From the NCBI GenBank assembly GCA_965644315.1, contig CBFFRQ010000068.1, positions 496,001-560,000 of the forward strand: a stretch of DNA of 64,000 nucleotides. The letters run 5' to 3'. Below are positions 20,682 through 29,744 of this stretch, in pieces (position 1 is the stretch's first letter; each line of letters begins with the position of its first letter). This stretch comes from Caecitellus pseudoparvulus (taxonomy: Eukaryota; Bigyra: Bicosoecida). The notes under the pieces were generated by a model, which was not told the origin of the DNA, made no database searches, and saw only the letters and a list, made by a program, of their open reading frames with translations. Position numbers and translations under genes: made by a program.

Positions 20682-23111
20682 CTAGAACTGATCAGAGACT
20701 GGCACGCTGGGTGGCGCGACAGCTCCCCCTGGCACGTCGCCACTGGGCGACTGCATCCGGCTCTGCACCTTGACTTCCGGGTCGGCGGCGTAGAAGCGCC
20801 GGTACCAGCGCTTGAGCTTGCCGAAGGGGCCATCCCCCTTCACAAGCAGGGGCTTGTCCAGCATGCGCTTGTTCTCCCACACGTCCAGATCCTGGTGCCA
20901 TCTGCGCAAAAAGAGGAAGAAGGGTGAGTGGGGAGCTGTGCGTGGTTGCACGTGCCTGGCGCGAGCACGCACTGTGCGACCCAATTGCCGACGATGTACC
21001 ACACGAGCACGTCCGGGATGGCGGCGTCTGCAAAGTAGCGGAACTCTGTGCGCAGCTTCATGATGTCCAGGGGAGTGTGCGTCTCGAACAGCACAATGCG
21101 GCCCATGTCAGGCACGGTGAACTGGAAGCGCACGAGGCCGCCTGGCCCGATGAGCAGGGTGTCCACTTCCGCCCGCGCCCAGAAGTAAGGCAGGCGCTTG
21201 CCGAACAGCTTCAAGAAGGCTTGGTCTCGGAAGTGCGAGAGGTGGCTGGCTTCGCCCAAGTCTGCGCCTGGCTCCCACAGCGTCTCGTGGTCGATAGTGA
21301 TGATGTTGAAGGGCGGCGGGATGACGTAGGGCGTCCAGGGCACCATCATCTCCGAGTGGATGGCCCCGAAATGCGCCGCGTCCACAGCATTCAACACGAA
21401 CTCGATGAGCGGCATGTTCACGACGCGAGCGCGGAAGGAGCCTCGGAAGGTCATCGTGCCAGCGTCAATGTCAGGGATGGCAGGGGGCAGGTATCTGGGC
21501 GGGTACGCCCCCTCAGCACACGCGCCCTGCCCCGTGGTCTTGCTCAGGTCAGTGTGCAGCACCAGGTCTGCATCGTAGAACACCAGCACCATGCCACAGT
21601 ACTCCATGGTGGGGTACCGCACGGCCCCCTTTGTGGGCGTGCTGGTGGAGTACGGGATGCTGGCCACGGCGCCTGCCTCATCGAACTGCCACTTGTGGAA
21701 GGGGCACTCCAAGCAGTCGCCGTGCACCTTCCCGCCAATGGCCATGTTGGCGCCCAGGTGTGGGCAGTATGCGTCAAGGGCAGAGACGGCGCCAGACTCG
21801 CCACGAAACAGGGCCAGGTGCAGGCCAACTGCTCGCACATACTCCACCTGCCCAGCCACCAGCTCCTCCGAGTTGCACAGCTTGTACCAGCCAGTCGGAA
21901 ACTGCTTCACGTACGTGGACAGTCGTTCCCGTTCGATGTCTTGCTCCACCATGAGGTTGGTGCCGGCAATAGCCGCAGGGGACACTGACGACGAGCGTGT
22001 AAAGGGCCCTGTAGCGTTGGATGCGAACGTGTCGAAGCGGCGCTGCAGAGCGATGCGCGAGCCGCACTCGCGTGCAGCAAGCACCGCCAGCGCGACACAG
22101 GCAAGCGCCCATGGCAGCACTTCCACAGAAACGCCGATGCTGGTCAGCCACTGCTGGCCAGCGCCCTCAGAGACAGCCAGAGACAAACCATACAGAGACA
22201 GGAATGGCAGCGCTGTCACCATGCATGTGACGGTGCCGACGAAGGCCCAGTCCACGACGAAGAGCAGTGCGCCGAAGACACCACAGCGGCCCGAGGAGGT
22301 CGCAGGTGCCACAGGGGAAGGCGCTGTAGCCGGAGCGGGCTCTGCATGGTCAGGCACGGTGGTGGCTGCCTTGGAGCTGTGCCTGCGGCGCACGCCCTCG
22401 GCAGCTGCGAGGCTGCGCAGCTGTTCTGAGCTGCTGGGGCTGCGCGTTGAGGGCGCGTCACCGACAGCCTCCTGGGCTGACGACAACAGGATGAACGTCC
22501 CGAAAAACATGAGCAAGTACAGGAGGGAAAGCGACGCCGCCAGGACAGCCAGAGGGTGGGCTGCGATGAAGGTGACCATGTGGCTTCGGCCGCCTGAGTG
22601 CCCGCCCACGCGTAACGCAGAGGCGAGGTACAGCGTCGACGTGAGGAAGACTGCCCCGGCAGCCCAGTTCAGCACGCGGAGCACAGCCATCACCTGCGTC
22701 TCCGTCACACGTTGGCCTTTTCGTAGGCAGGAGAGGCAGATGGGCAAGGCATCGGGGGCGAAGAACATGCTCCACACGGAAGCTGTGTGAGGAAGCGAGT
22801 CAGTGTGCAGCGTGTGAGCCGCGCACAGTGTCCTTCGGCCGGCACGCACAGAAGTTGATACGAAGGGCGGCAACAAGGACTGTCCCGATCATGATGGTCA
22901 GCCACACCGAGTTCTGGGCAGCGCGTGAGAAGGGTGGGGTGTGCCGGCTCAATTTATCCGCACCCACACATTGTGCCGGCAAGCGGCTCAACGTAGGCAC
23001 GATGTGCAGCCGCCTCGAACGGCCCTGAGCAGCGGAACGCACCACAAAGAAGCCCTTCATTTCATTGCTCTCCCCATACATGCTGGGGGGCGCCACTTCA
23101 GGCACAGGCAT
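20682..23111 (-). CDS. Rieske non-haem iron sterol 7-desaturase (Neverland/DAF-36 type) with polytopic N-terminus
   Basis: Family members insert the 7,8 double bond of cholesterol. Exons 23111-22850, 22782-20973 and 20901-20682 (introns 67 and 71 nt) give 763 residues. A further stop-free 129-nt stretch in exon 1 (23042-22914) has splice-like ends and may be another intron. The oxygenase part starts at FPTGWYKLCNSEEL; the Rieske cluster ligands are in YCPHLGANMAIGG and CLECPFHKWQF; the mononuclear iron site is NAVDAAHFGAIH. The end, AQWHQDLDVWENKRMLDKPLL followed by a WYRRFY motif, is as in DAF-36 and is formed across the last junction. Before it lie about five hydrophobic segments (residues roughly 60-330), whereas DAF-36/Neverland normally carry one. 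I rejected pheophorbide a oxygenase, a related Rieske enzyme. Exact sterol substrate is inferred. Confidence 0.85.
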
Positions 23112-23599
23112 GATGGATGGTTGAGGGGCGGATTTTGGTCACTGCACTTCACCACGCTAAACGGCGGCGCAGATAGCTGCGTACACCCAGTCGAAGCCAA
23201 GCGTGCGCAGGAGGGATGTGTGATTAGATGTGAGCACTAGTGATTTTTATTTCGGGGGCTCTGTTGCTTTTTCGCTGGGAATGAGCAGCTTGTGGAGGCC
23301 GCTATCTCAGCGATACCCGGGGATTCGGCTGCAGGTTCGGGATTGATAACTCATGCTCTGTCGACGAGGCAAGTCGATCCGTCCAGAATTGGAGAGTTGA
23401 GCGTGTGCCCGCGCACACAGCACAGCTTCAGCCCTCCGACTTTTCGGGCAGGTGCCCAGTCGCCTGCCAGCCCTGTGCTACGCTCAAAACGTGCACGAGC
23501 GGTTGGCATGTTGGGGCGGTAAGGAGGTAGAGTATTGGGGCACTTGCCTTCTTTCGCCTCATACCTGCTTGCGTGCGAGGCCTGGGACTCCTTGGCATC
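23112..23599. other. Divergent intergenic region, sterol desaturase / DHHC protein
   Basis: About 490 bp between divergent start codons. It includes an AT-richer stretch around 23225-23270 and no supported coding segment. A small 5' exon of the DHHC gene could hide here, because its frame is open upstream of the first ATG. Confidence 0.4.
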
Positions 23600-25936
23600 A
23601 TGTGGAGCGTGGCATCAAAAACCGCACGCACCCCAGGCAAGGTGCCGGACTTGAAGGACCTGCTTGCCCGACAACCCAACCTTGCGAAGCAGAGGGATGA
23701 CACTGACCTTACCCTTTTGCACCATGCAGCTGCAGCAGGCAACGTCTGTGCAGTGCAGGCCCTCTTGGCGTGTGGCGCAGATGCCGCGGCCGTTGACGAG
23801 AAGGGGCGCACGCCTCTGCTGATGGCTGTGCTGGAGGGCCCGTGCTTCTCACAGAGCACTAAGGAGCAGGAGGACTCGCCAGCCACCAGCGTCTTGGGTG
23901 TCGTGAATGCCTTGCTGAGCGAGGGCGCGTCGCTGCATGCTTGCAGCGCAGCAGGGCAGAGCCCCCTTCACGTGGCTGCAGCCCTCGGCCGCCGGGCAGT
24001 CCTAGCGCGGCTTATAGCCGCTGCCAGTGGCGGCGGCGCAGAGCTGGGCGTGCTCGACACCCAAGATGGCCACGGCAGGACGCTGCTGCACCTCGCCTGT
24101 CTGGGCCGGGCAGGGCTGAGTGACGGTGACGGCGCGGCACCCTGCGCCGGCTGTACAGCGCTGCCTCTGTCCAGCAGCCCTCCACACACGGACCTCGTGC
24201 TCTGGCTCCTGCGGCTGGGCGCCAGCCCCTCCACTCCAGATGCAGAGGGCAGCCTCCCCCTGCACGTCGCGGTGCGACGTGGCTCGCCGGAGCTGGTGGA
24301 GGCCCTCGTTGCCGCCTTCCCACCCGCCGTGGCGGCGGCAGCGCAAGGCAACACCCCCATGTCCATCCTGCGGAGCCTGTGCACCTCCCCACAGCCTGCA
24401 CTGCATCGCGCCACGCTGTGGCTGCTGTGGATCCGCCTGTCGTGCGTTGCAGCGCTGCTGCCACTGGCCCCACCCGGGTCTCACTGGTGGGCAGGGGCGA
24501 CACCCCCTGCAGATGGATCGGGAGGGGGGGCAGGTGCCGGCTTCATTGCCCCACCCCAAGCCTGTGCATGGACCCTCATCGCCTTGCTAGCTGGGCCCTT
24601 GAAGTCCAGCGCCCAAGACGCAGCCACCGCACCCCTGCTCACCCCCCAACTGGCCGCGGTGCTGTGGCGATACCTGCTCGGCGCGCCGCTCAGCTTGACC
24701 CTGCTCCTGCTGCTTCGGGTAGGCCAGTGGGTGAACCAGCACGGCGCAGGCTTGTTGTGGCCTGTGGCCAGTGTAGCCCTGTGGGGTGTCTACGAAGCGC
24801 GCATTCTGCCCTGGCTCGGTCCGGCTTCGTTGATGCACTGGCTCTTCCTGGGTCTCTGGCGCGTCGCCTGGGGCGCCTTCTTGTTGGCATCTTGGGCAGA
24901 CGCCGGGTCCCTTGTGCCGCCACGAGGCATGAAAGCCTCCATCATGGCCCGCTGTGGCCTGCATGGAGCGAGGGATGCACCCACACTGGCCGCCGCAGCC
25001 GCCGCTGGCCTGCGCCACATTCGCCAGGGGGCCAGTGACCTGCCAGCCGCCCCGGCCGCGCTGGCAGCCGTGTACACCAGCCACGTTTTGCAAGGCGCCG
25101 GTGCGGGGCAGGTGTACTGCCAAACGTGCGGCATTGCCCGCCCGTGGCGCAGCAAGCACGACAAGCACAGCGGCGCCTGCATCGCACGCTTCGACCACTG
25201 GTGTCCCTGGACTGGCAACGCGGTGGGGGAGGCGAACTACCCCGTGTACTTGTTGTTCATTGTCACAGCCACGCTGCTGGGCTTCCTCTGGCTGCTGCTG
25301 TGCCTGGCGCATCTGGCCACGCAGCCACTTGGCGGTTGGGGGGACACCGCCTGGTTCCTTCTCGTCTGCACAGCCCAGCCGGGGTGGATGGCGGCCTTTG
25401 GCGCCTTGCTGTGTGTGCAACATGCACGCCTCGTGCAGAGGGGCTTGACTACCAACGAAGCCCTGTGCTGGCGCAAGTACTCGTACCTGCAGAAGTGGCC
25501 GGCGCTGGACCCGGGCCGCGCCATCCTCACGCCCCGCCTGGAGCCGCCCCCAGGCAGGTTCCGCAACCCCTTCCATCGCAGGGGTGCATCTCCATGGCCC
25601 ACCCTCCTCCGGCAACTCGGCCAGTGGAGGTGGCTGCTGGTCACCGCCCTCGCCAACGCTGTGGCCAGCGGGGTGGCACTTGCTGGTGGCCTGCGAGCTG
25701 TGCTGGAGGGCGTGGCAGCTGCCCGGGCGCTGGCACCATTGCGGCGATGGTGCGTCGGCATGACAGCCCAGCTGGCAAACCGTCTACGGGGCTGCATCGG
25801 CGGTGTCAAGGCCAAGGACGACGGCACAGAGCGGGGTGGGCCTGGTGCACCGGCAGACACCCTCGTGTCGCCGCAGCGCACAGCTGCCACGGACCACACG
25901 CCCAGACCCCGGCCGCCCAATGCTGGCGCCGTGTGA
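23600..25936 (+). CDS. Ankyrin-repeat DHHC-family palmitoyltransferase with DHWC active site
   Basis: S-acyltransferase-like protein of 778 residues, uninterrupted by introns from the first ATG. Ankyrin repeats occupy roughly residues 30-260 (TLLHHAAAAGNVCAVQALLA, SPLHVAAALGRRAVLARLI, LPLHVAVRRGSPELVEALV). Several membrane helices follow, and then the cysteine-rich domain at about residues 500-545: CQTCGIARPWRSKHDKHSG, then ACIARFDHWCPWTGNAVGEA. More membrane helices and a TTxE-type motif (GLTTNEALCWRKY) come after. This architecture is that of ZDHHC17/13 and yeast Akr1. The motif reads DHWC. Compared with human DHHC20, the site-1 zinc ligands and the Asp-His-Cys triad remain, whereas all four site-2 ligands are replaced (D, S, W and A). 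Akr1 with DHYC is a functional precedent for a degenerate motif. Convergent with the next gene (49 bp). Confidence 0.9.
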   Translation: MWSVASKTARTPGKVPDLKDLLARQPNLAKQRDDTDLTLLHHAAAAGNVCAVQALLACGADAAAVDEKGRTPLLMAVLEGPCFSQSTKEQEDSPATSVLGVVNALLSEGASLHACSAAGQSPLHVAAALGRRAVLARLIAAASGGGAELGVLDTQDGHGRTLLHLACLGRAGLSDGDGAAPCAGCTALPLSSSPPHTDLVLWLLRLGASPSTPDAEGSLPLHVAVRRGSPELVEALVAAFPPAVAAAAQGNTPMSILRSLCTSPQPALHRATLWLLWIRLSCVAALLPLAPPGSHWWAGATPPADGSGGGAGAGFIAPPQACAWTLIALLAGPLKSSAQDAATAPLLTPQLAAVLWRYLLGAPLSLTLLLLLRVGQWVNQHGAGLLWPVASVALWGVYEARILPWLGPASLMHWLFLGLWRVAWGAFLLASWADAGSLVPPRGMKASIMARCGLHGARDAPTLAAAAAAGLRHIRQGASDLPAAPAALAAVYTSHVLQGAGAGQVYCQTCGIARPWRSKHDKHSGACIARFDHWCPWTGNAVGEANYPVYLLFIVTATLLGFLWLLLCLAHLATQPLGGWGDTAWFLLVCTAQPGWMAAFGALLCVQHARLVQRGLTTNEALCWRKYSYLQKWPALDPGRAILTPRLEPPPGRFRNPFHRRGASPWPTLLRQLGQWRWLLVTALANAVASGVALAGGLRAVLEGVAAARALAPLRRWCVGMTAQLANRLRGCIGGVKAKDDGTERGGPGAPADTLVSPQRTAATDHTPRPRPPNAGAV

Positions 25937-25985
25937 GGGCAAGGTGCAGTGTCGAGCCGAGGAGGAGCATTCGTCCGTGACCCCG

Positions 25986-27599
25986 TCACTGCTTGGACTC
26001 GGCAGCCCCACCAGCCTCCGGGGTGCCCTCCCCAGCCCCTCCTGCCAGCGCAGGCAAGTGGCCCCGTGCGAAAGCCAAGTGGTCCTCCACCTCCGCAAGG
26101 GCGGCGGAGTGCCCCTCTGCGGCGAGTTTGTCCCGTAGAGCGCCCAGGGTCGCCACCAGGTCCCCTGGCAGGGGCAGGGCATCTGGCGCAGAGCCGCCTG
26201 TCCCCCCTCCCCGAGCAGCTGCGACAGCCAGGGCCCCCAGCTGCTCCACTGAGGCATCTGTCGGCACAAGTTGCAGGGTGCTGGGGCCTGCTGGTGCGGG
26301 CTGTTCGTCGCCGAGTGGAAGAGTAGGCTGGGGGAAGTCAGGTGCTTGTGGGGAGGCTGCGCCACCCTCTTCCCCGCTGCCTGCAGCTGCGGTGACGGTG
26401 TATGCCTTGGTGTCCGGGTCCATGCGCAGCACCGGCGCGGCCGAGAAGGACACCTGCGTCACTGTGAGCTGTGTGTGGGGGGGCAGCGGCGGGGCAGTGG
26501 TGTCTCCTGCCGCTTCCATCGCCGCAGCGTCTTCCTGCAGTGCGAGCGGGAAGGCCGCCAGGCCTGCCGGCTTGGCGCTGACCACTTGCCCCCGCAGGCA
26601 GCCTCGCAAGAAGGCAGCTGCCCCGTCAGCAGCCTCCCTGCCAAACGCGTGGTAGGCGCCTAGAGCCCATGCGGCAGTCAGCACGGCGGTGGACATGACG
26701 CCCCCCATCGCGAGCACCACCGCACCCAGCTCCTTTTGCACGTACCACACACAAGCCAGCAGGGCGGCACTAGTGGGCAGGGCCATCAAGAGTGTGGCGT
26801 TTGCAAAGGCGCGGTCAAAGCTCCAGCGTGTGGCCGCGCCTGCCAAGTTTTTGGCCTTGGACCCGCCCAGTGCCTCCCATGCCCGGGTGCCGGGGCCTGT
26901 GTCGGCACAGCCCTGCTCCGCACAGCGCTGCAGGGCCACCAGGGCATGACACGCTTCCTTAACCGCGAAGCCGGCCCCCTTCCCGGCGCCAGCCGCCCAC
27001 AGAAGCAGCCCCGTGGAGGCGCTGGCGGCACCTGGCACACGCAGGAAGCTGGTGGCGATGCCCACGTGCAGAGCAAGGGCCCTCCAGTGCAGCTCGGCAA
27101 TGCAACTCTTCGTGGAGGTGTCCTGCAGGAATTGCAGGAAGGTCACGGACCACCTGGCCAGGTCCTCCCCCGCGACAGTCGTGATCCAGCCCAGGTGCTG
27201 CGGCAGCAGGCACGCCACGCACTGGCTGGACAGGTACACGAGGGGCCCCATCTCAGGACTGGCGTGCTTGCTGCAGAACTCCGCGCAGCGAATAGCAAGT
27301 TCAGCAGCATCTGCACCCGTCACAGGAACCTGGAGCTCAGAGAGTGGCGAAAGCGTAAGCGCTGCTCTCCGAGCTGGGTGAGGAGGATGCAGGGAAAGAC
27401 TCACATCTTGCACCAGCAAGCTGCGCCTGAGCTGCCACAGGCCCAGCCAAACCTCCGTGGAGTCCGCTGATACGATTCGCTCCGTGATGGCACCAAGACG
27501 GGGGTCCTGGCCGCTTTCAAGCGGCTCCGCACCCTCCAGCCCATCGGCATCGCTCGAAGCAGCTGCGGATTTTGACGGGCCTGGCCCTGCGGCCGCCAT
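25986..27599 (-). CDS. Uncharacterised membrane protein
   Basis: Not recognised. The frame gives 537 residues; a stop-free 75-nt segment (27404-27330) beginning GTGAGT and ending CTCCAG is very probably an intron, leaving 512. Residues about 90-260 are helical in texture ([62 protein letters not shown]). Two or three adjacent hydrophobic segments follow ([19 protein letters not shown] and [20 protein letters not shown]). The C-terminal 200 residues are Ala/Pro/Gly-rich with a short terminal helix. The ARM-like helical part followed by membrane hairpins could suit an organelle-shaping or import protein, but there is no specific evidence. Divergent from UROD with 177 bp between starts. Confidence 0.65.
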   Translation of the reverse strand: MAAAGPGPSKSAAASSDADGLEGAEPLESGQDPRLGAITERIVSADSTEVWLGLWQLRRSLLVQDVSLSLHPPHPARRAALTLSPLSELQVPVTGADAAELAIRCAEFCSKHASPEMGPLVYLSSQCVACLLPQHLGWITTVAGEDLARWSVTFLQFLQDTSTKSCIAELHWRALALHVGIATSFLRVPGAASASTGLLLWAAGAGKGAGFAVKEACHALVALQRCAEQGCADTGPGTRAWEALGGSKAKNLAGAATRWSFDRAFANATLLMALPTSAALLACVWYVQKELGAVVLAMGGVMSTAVLTAAWALGAYHAFGREAADGAAAFLRGCLRGQVVSAKPAGLAAFPLALQEDAAAMEAAGDTTAPPLPPHTQLTVTQVSFSAAPVLRMDPDTKAYTVTAAAGSGEEGGAASPQAPDFPQPTLPLGDEQPAPAGPSTLQLVPTDASVEQLGALAVAAARGGGTGGSAPDALPLPGDLVATLGALRDKLAAEGHSAALAEVEDHLAFARGHLPALAGGAGEGTPEAGGAAESKQ

Positions 27600-27776
27600 T
27601 GTGTCAAGCGGAGCACAACCGACACGACGAATGTCACAGACAAGCGCGTTCCTGCCTTGAACGCTCCTCTCACGTGTAAGCCCGGCGTGCTGGGGTATTT
27701 TGTTTTTGTCTGTGTTCGGCGGCCGACTTTCTCGGGCCTGCTCTGCGCATCAGCATCACACAGCAACTTCCCTGCC

Positions 27777-29077
27777 ATGGCTGCTTCCTCGCCACCTGAG
27801 AAAGACACCCGGGTGGAAGGCCTGCCAGCCATTCAAAACGACCTCATCTTGCGTGTTGCAAGGGGAGAGGCCACAGACCGCCTGCCTGTTTGGGTGATGC
27901 GGCAAGCGGGGAGGTGCGGCTTGCCCAGCTCTTTTTCCGCGTTGTGATGCGTGGCACGGCGACGCCCCCCTGTCCCACACAGGTACCTCCCCGAGTTCAG
28001 GGAAGTGCGAAAAAGCCACGATTTCTTCTCTGTGAGTATACCACCTGCAGGTTTCCTCGAGGGGCTGCCCAGTGCACCCCGCACACCGCTGTGACGCAGA
28101 TGTGCCAAACCCCTGAGGTGGCCAAGGAGGTGACCCTGCAGCCGTTGCGGCGCACGCCCCTGGACGCCGTTATCATCTTCTCTGACATCCTTATCATCCC
28201 CCAGGCCATGGGCATGGAGTGCCTCATGGTGCCGGGCAAGGGCCCCACCTTCCCATCCCCCCTCACCACACCCGACTTACTGCCCAGCCTCACCCTCACG
28301 CCAGACCCTGACAGCACCTTCAAGTACCTCTTCGACGCCATCACGCTGACTGTGAAAGACATGGAGCACAAGGTGCCCCTCATCGGCTTCTGCGGCGCGC
28401 CATGGACCCTCATGGCCTACATGGTGGAGGGTGGCGGCAGCAAGACCTGGTCCAAAGCCAAGACATGGCTGTACAAGCACCCACAAGAGGCCCACGCCCT
28501 CCTCACCGCCATCGCTGACATCGCCGTGCACCTGCTGGTGGGCCAGTGGCGTGCCGGGGCCAGCCTGCTGCAGGTGTTCGAAAGCACCGCAGGCGAGCTC
28601 ACGCCTGCGCTGTTCAAGGAGTTCTCCCTGCCCTACCTGAAACGCATCGCAGAGGGGGTGCGTGCACGCGTGCCCAGCGTAGCCGAGGGCGGCCCTCCCA
28701 TGACTGTCTTCGCGCGCAACGCTCACTTTGCCCTGGACGACCTGTGCGACACGCCGTACGACGTGCTGGGGCTGGACTGGGCCACGCCGCCCGCCCATGC
28801 TGCTGCTGTGGTGGCGGGGCGCAAGGTGCTGCAGGGAAACCTGGACCCCTGCATCCTGTACGCGGCGCCGGAGCGCATCGCGGCGGAGACGCATAGCATG
28901 CTGGAGGCGTTTCAGGGTGCCATGCCAGGGGGGCAGCTGCGGGGCCTCATCTGCAACCTGGGACATGGCATGTTGCCCGACATGGACCCAGCGCACTTCG
29001 CAGCCTTCATCGACGCTGCACACGAGGCGTCGGCGGGCATCATCGCACAGCAAACGCAAGGCGCGGCCAAAAAGTGA
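27777..29077 (+). CDS. UROD: Uroporphyrinogen decarboxylase
   Basis: Fifth step of haem synthesis: four decarboxylations turning uroporphyrinogen III into coproporphyrinogen III. Exons 27777-27913, 27983-28031 and 28100-29077 (introns 69 and 68 nt) give 387 residues. Splicing restores the catalytic segment [17 protein letters not shown] across junction 1 and [13 protein letters not shown] across junction 2. Other landmarks are [70 protein letters not shown] and [13 protein letters not shown]. The N-terminus [20 protein letters not shown] has no transit peptide, and the sequence looks closer to the cytosolic animal enzyme than to plastid forms, which argues against plastid haem synthesis. Confidence 0.96.
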
Positions 29078-29744
29078 ATGCACAACCCACGCCAGGCTAG
29101 GAACAAGAGGCGTGCGTCGGCTTTGCATAACCCTGCACAGCACAGCCAGTCCGCCCGTCGTCTGTGGGCGGCACCTTCAGCGCCACCTCGCCTGGACAGG
29201 AGCGCGGCCCCACGCCGGCGCCCGAAGTACGGAGCGCCCGCCTCCAGAAAGGGGCTCTCTTTCCGCCAGTGCTGTATTCCGTCCAGCATGGCAGCTGGTC
29301 AAGCTGGAGATGTCTCCGGCCATGTAGGTTGCCCGAGACTGCACATGCTGCAGTGCACTTCAGCACCGACCGCCTGCTTGCCTGCTCCCAGTTGCTGCTC
29401 TTGGCGTCCGTGGTGGGGCTGCAGACCAAGTGCAGGCCCTCTACCAAGGTGTGTTTCCTGGGCGAGCTCCGCTGCTTGACCATTGGCTGCCTCCTTTCCC
29501 TGGCACACTGCACTTGCCCTTGCCCAAGTGCAGATTACACTCCACGGCAGCGGTCAACAAGTACTGCACGACAAGGCGTCCACGTGCGTCGCTAGCAGCA
29601 GGACAAGCCCTGCCCACGCCTCACCACTCACCCCATGATTTTTCTAGCAGGGAATGCCTGGACTACAGCTTCAAACCTGCCGCGCTGAGCATGCCTACGC
29701 CGGGGGTCCTGGTTGAGGTGCGGTTTTTGCACTTCCCCCGCCAG
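29078..29744. other. Intergenic region that must hold the 5' exon(s) of the next large gene
   Basis: About 670 bp after UROD. The downstream coiled-coil gene opens at an acceptor-like site near 29744 rather than at an ATG, so at least one upstream exon should be here. A candidate is ATG at 29288 followed by a donor-like GTAGGT near 29324, but no model could be confirmed. An AAG|GTGTGT near 29447 is another candidate donor. Confidence 0.4.

Noticed and set aside
20682-23111. Pheophorbide a oxygenase, which would imply a photosynthetic organism
   Set aside because: The Rieske neighbourhood (CPHLGANMAIGG, CPFHKW), the NAVDAAHFGAIH iron site and the end formed after splicing fit Neverland/DAF-36 sterol desaturases better.
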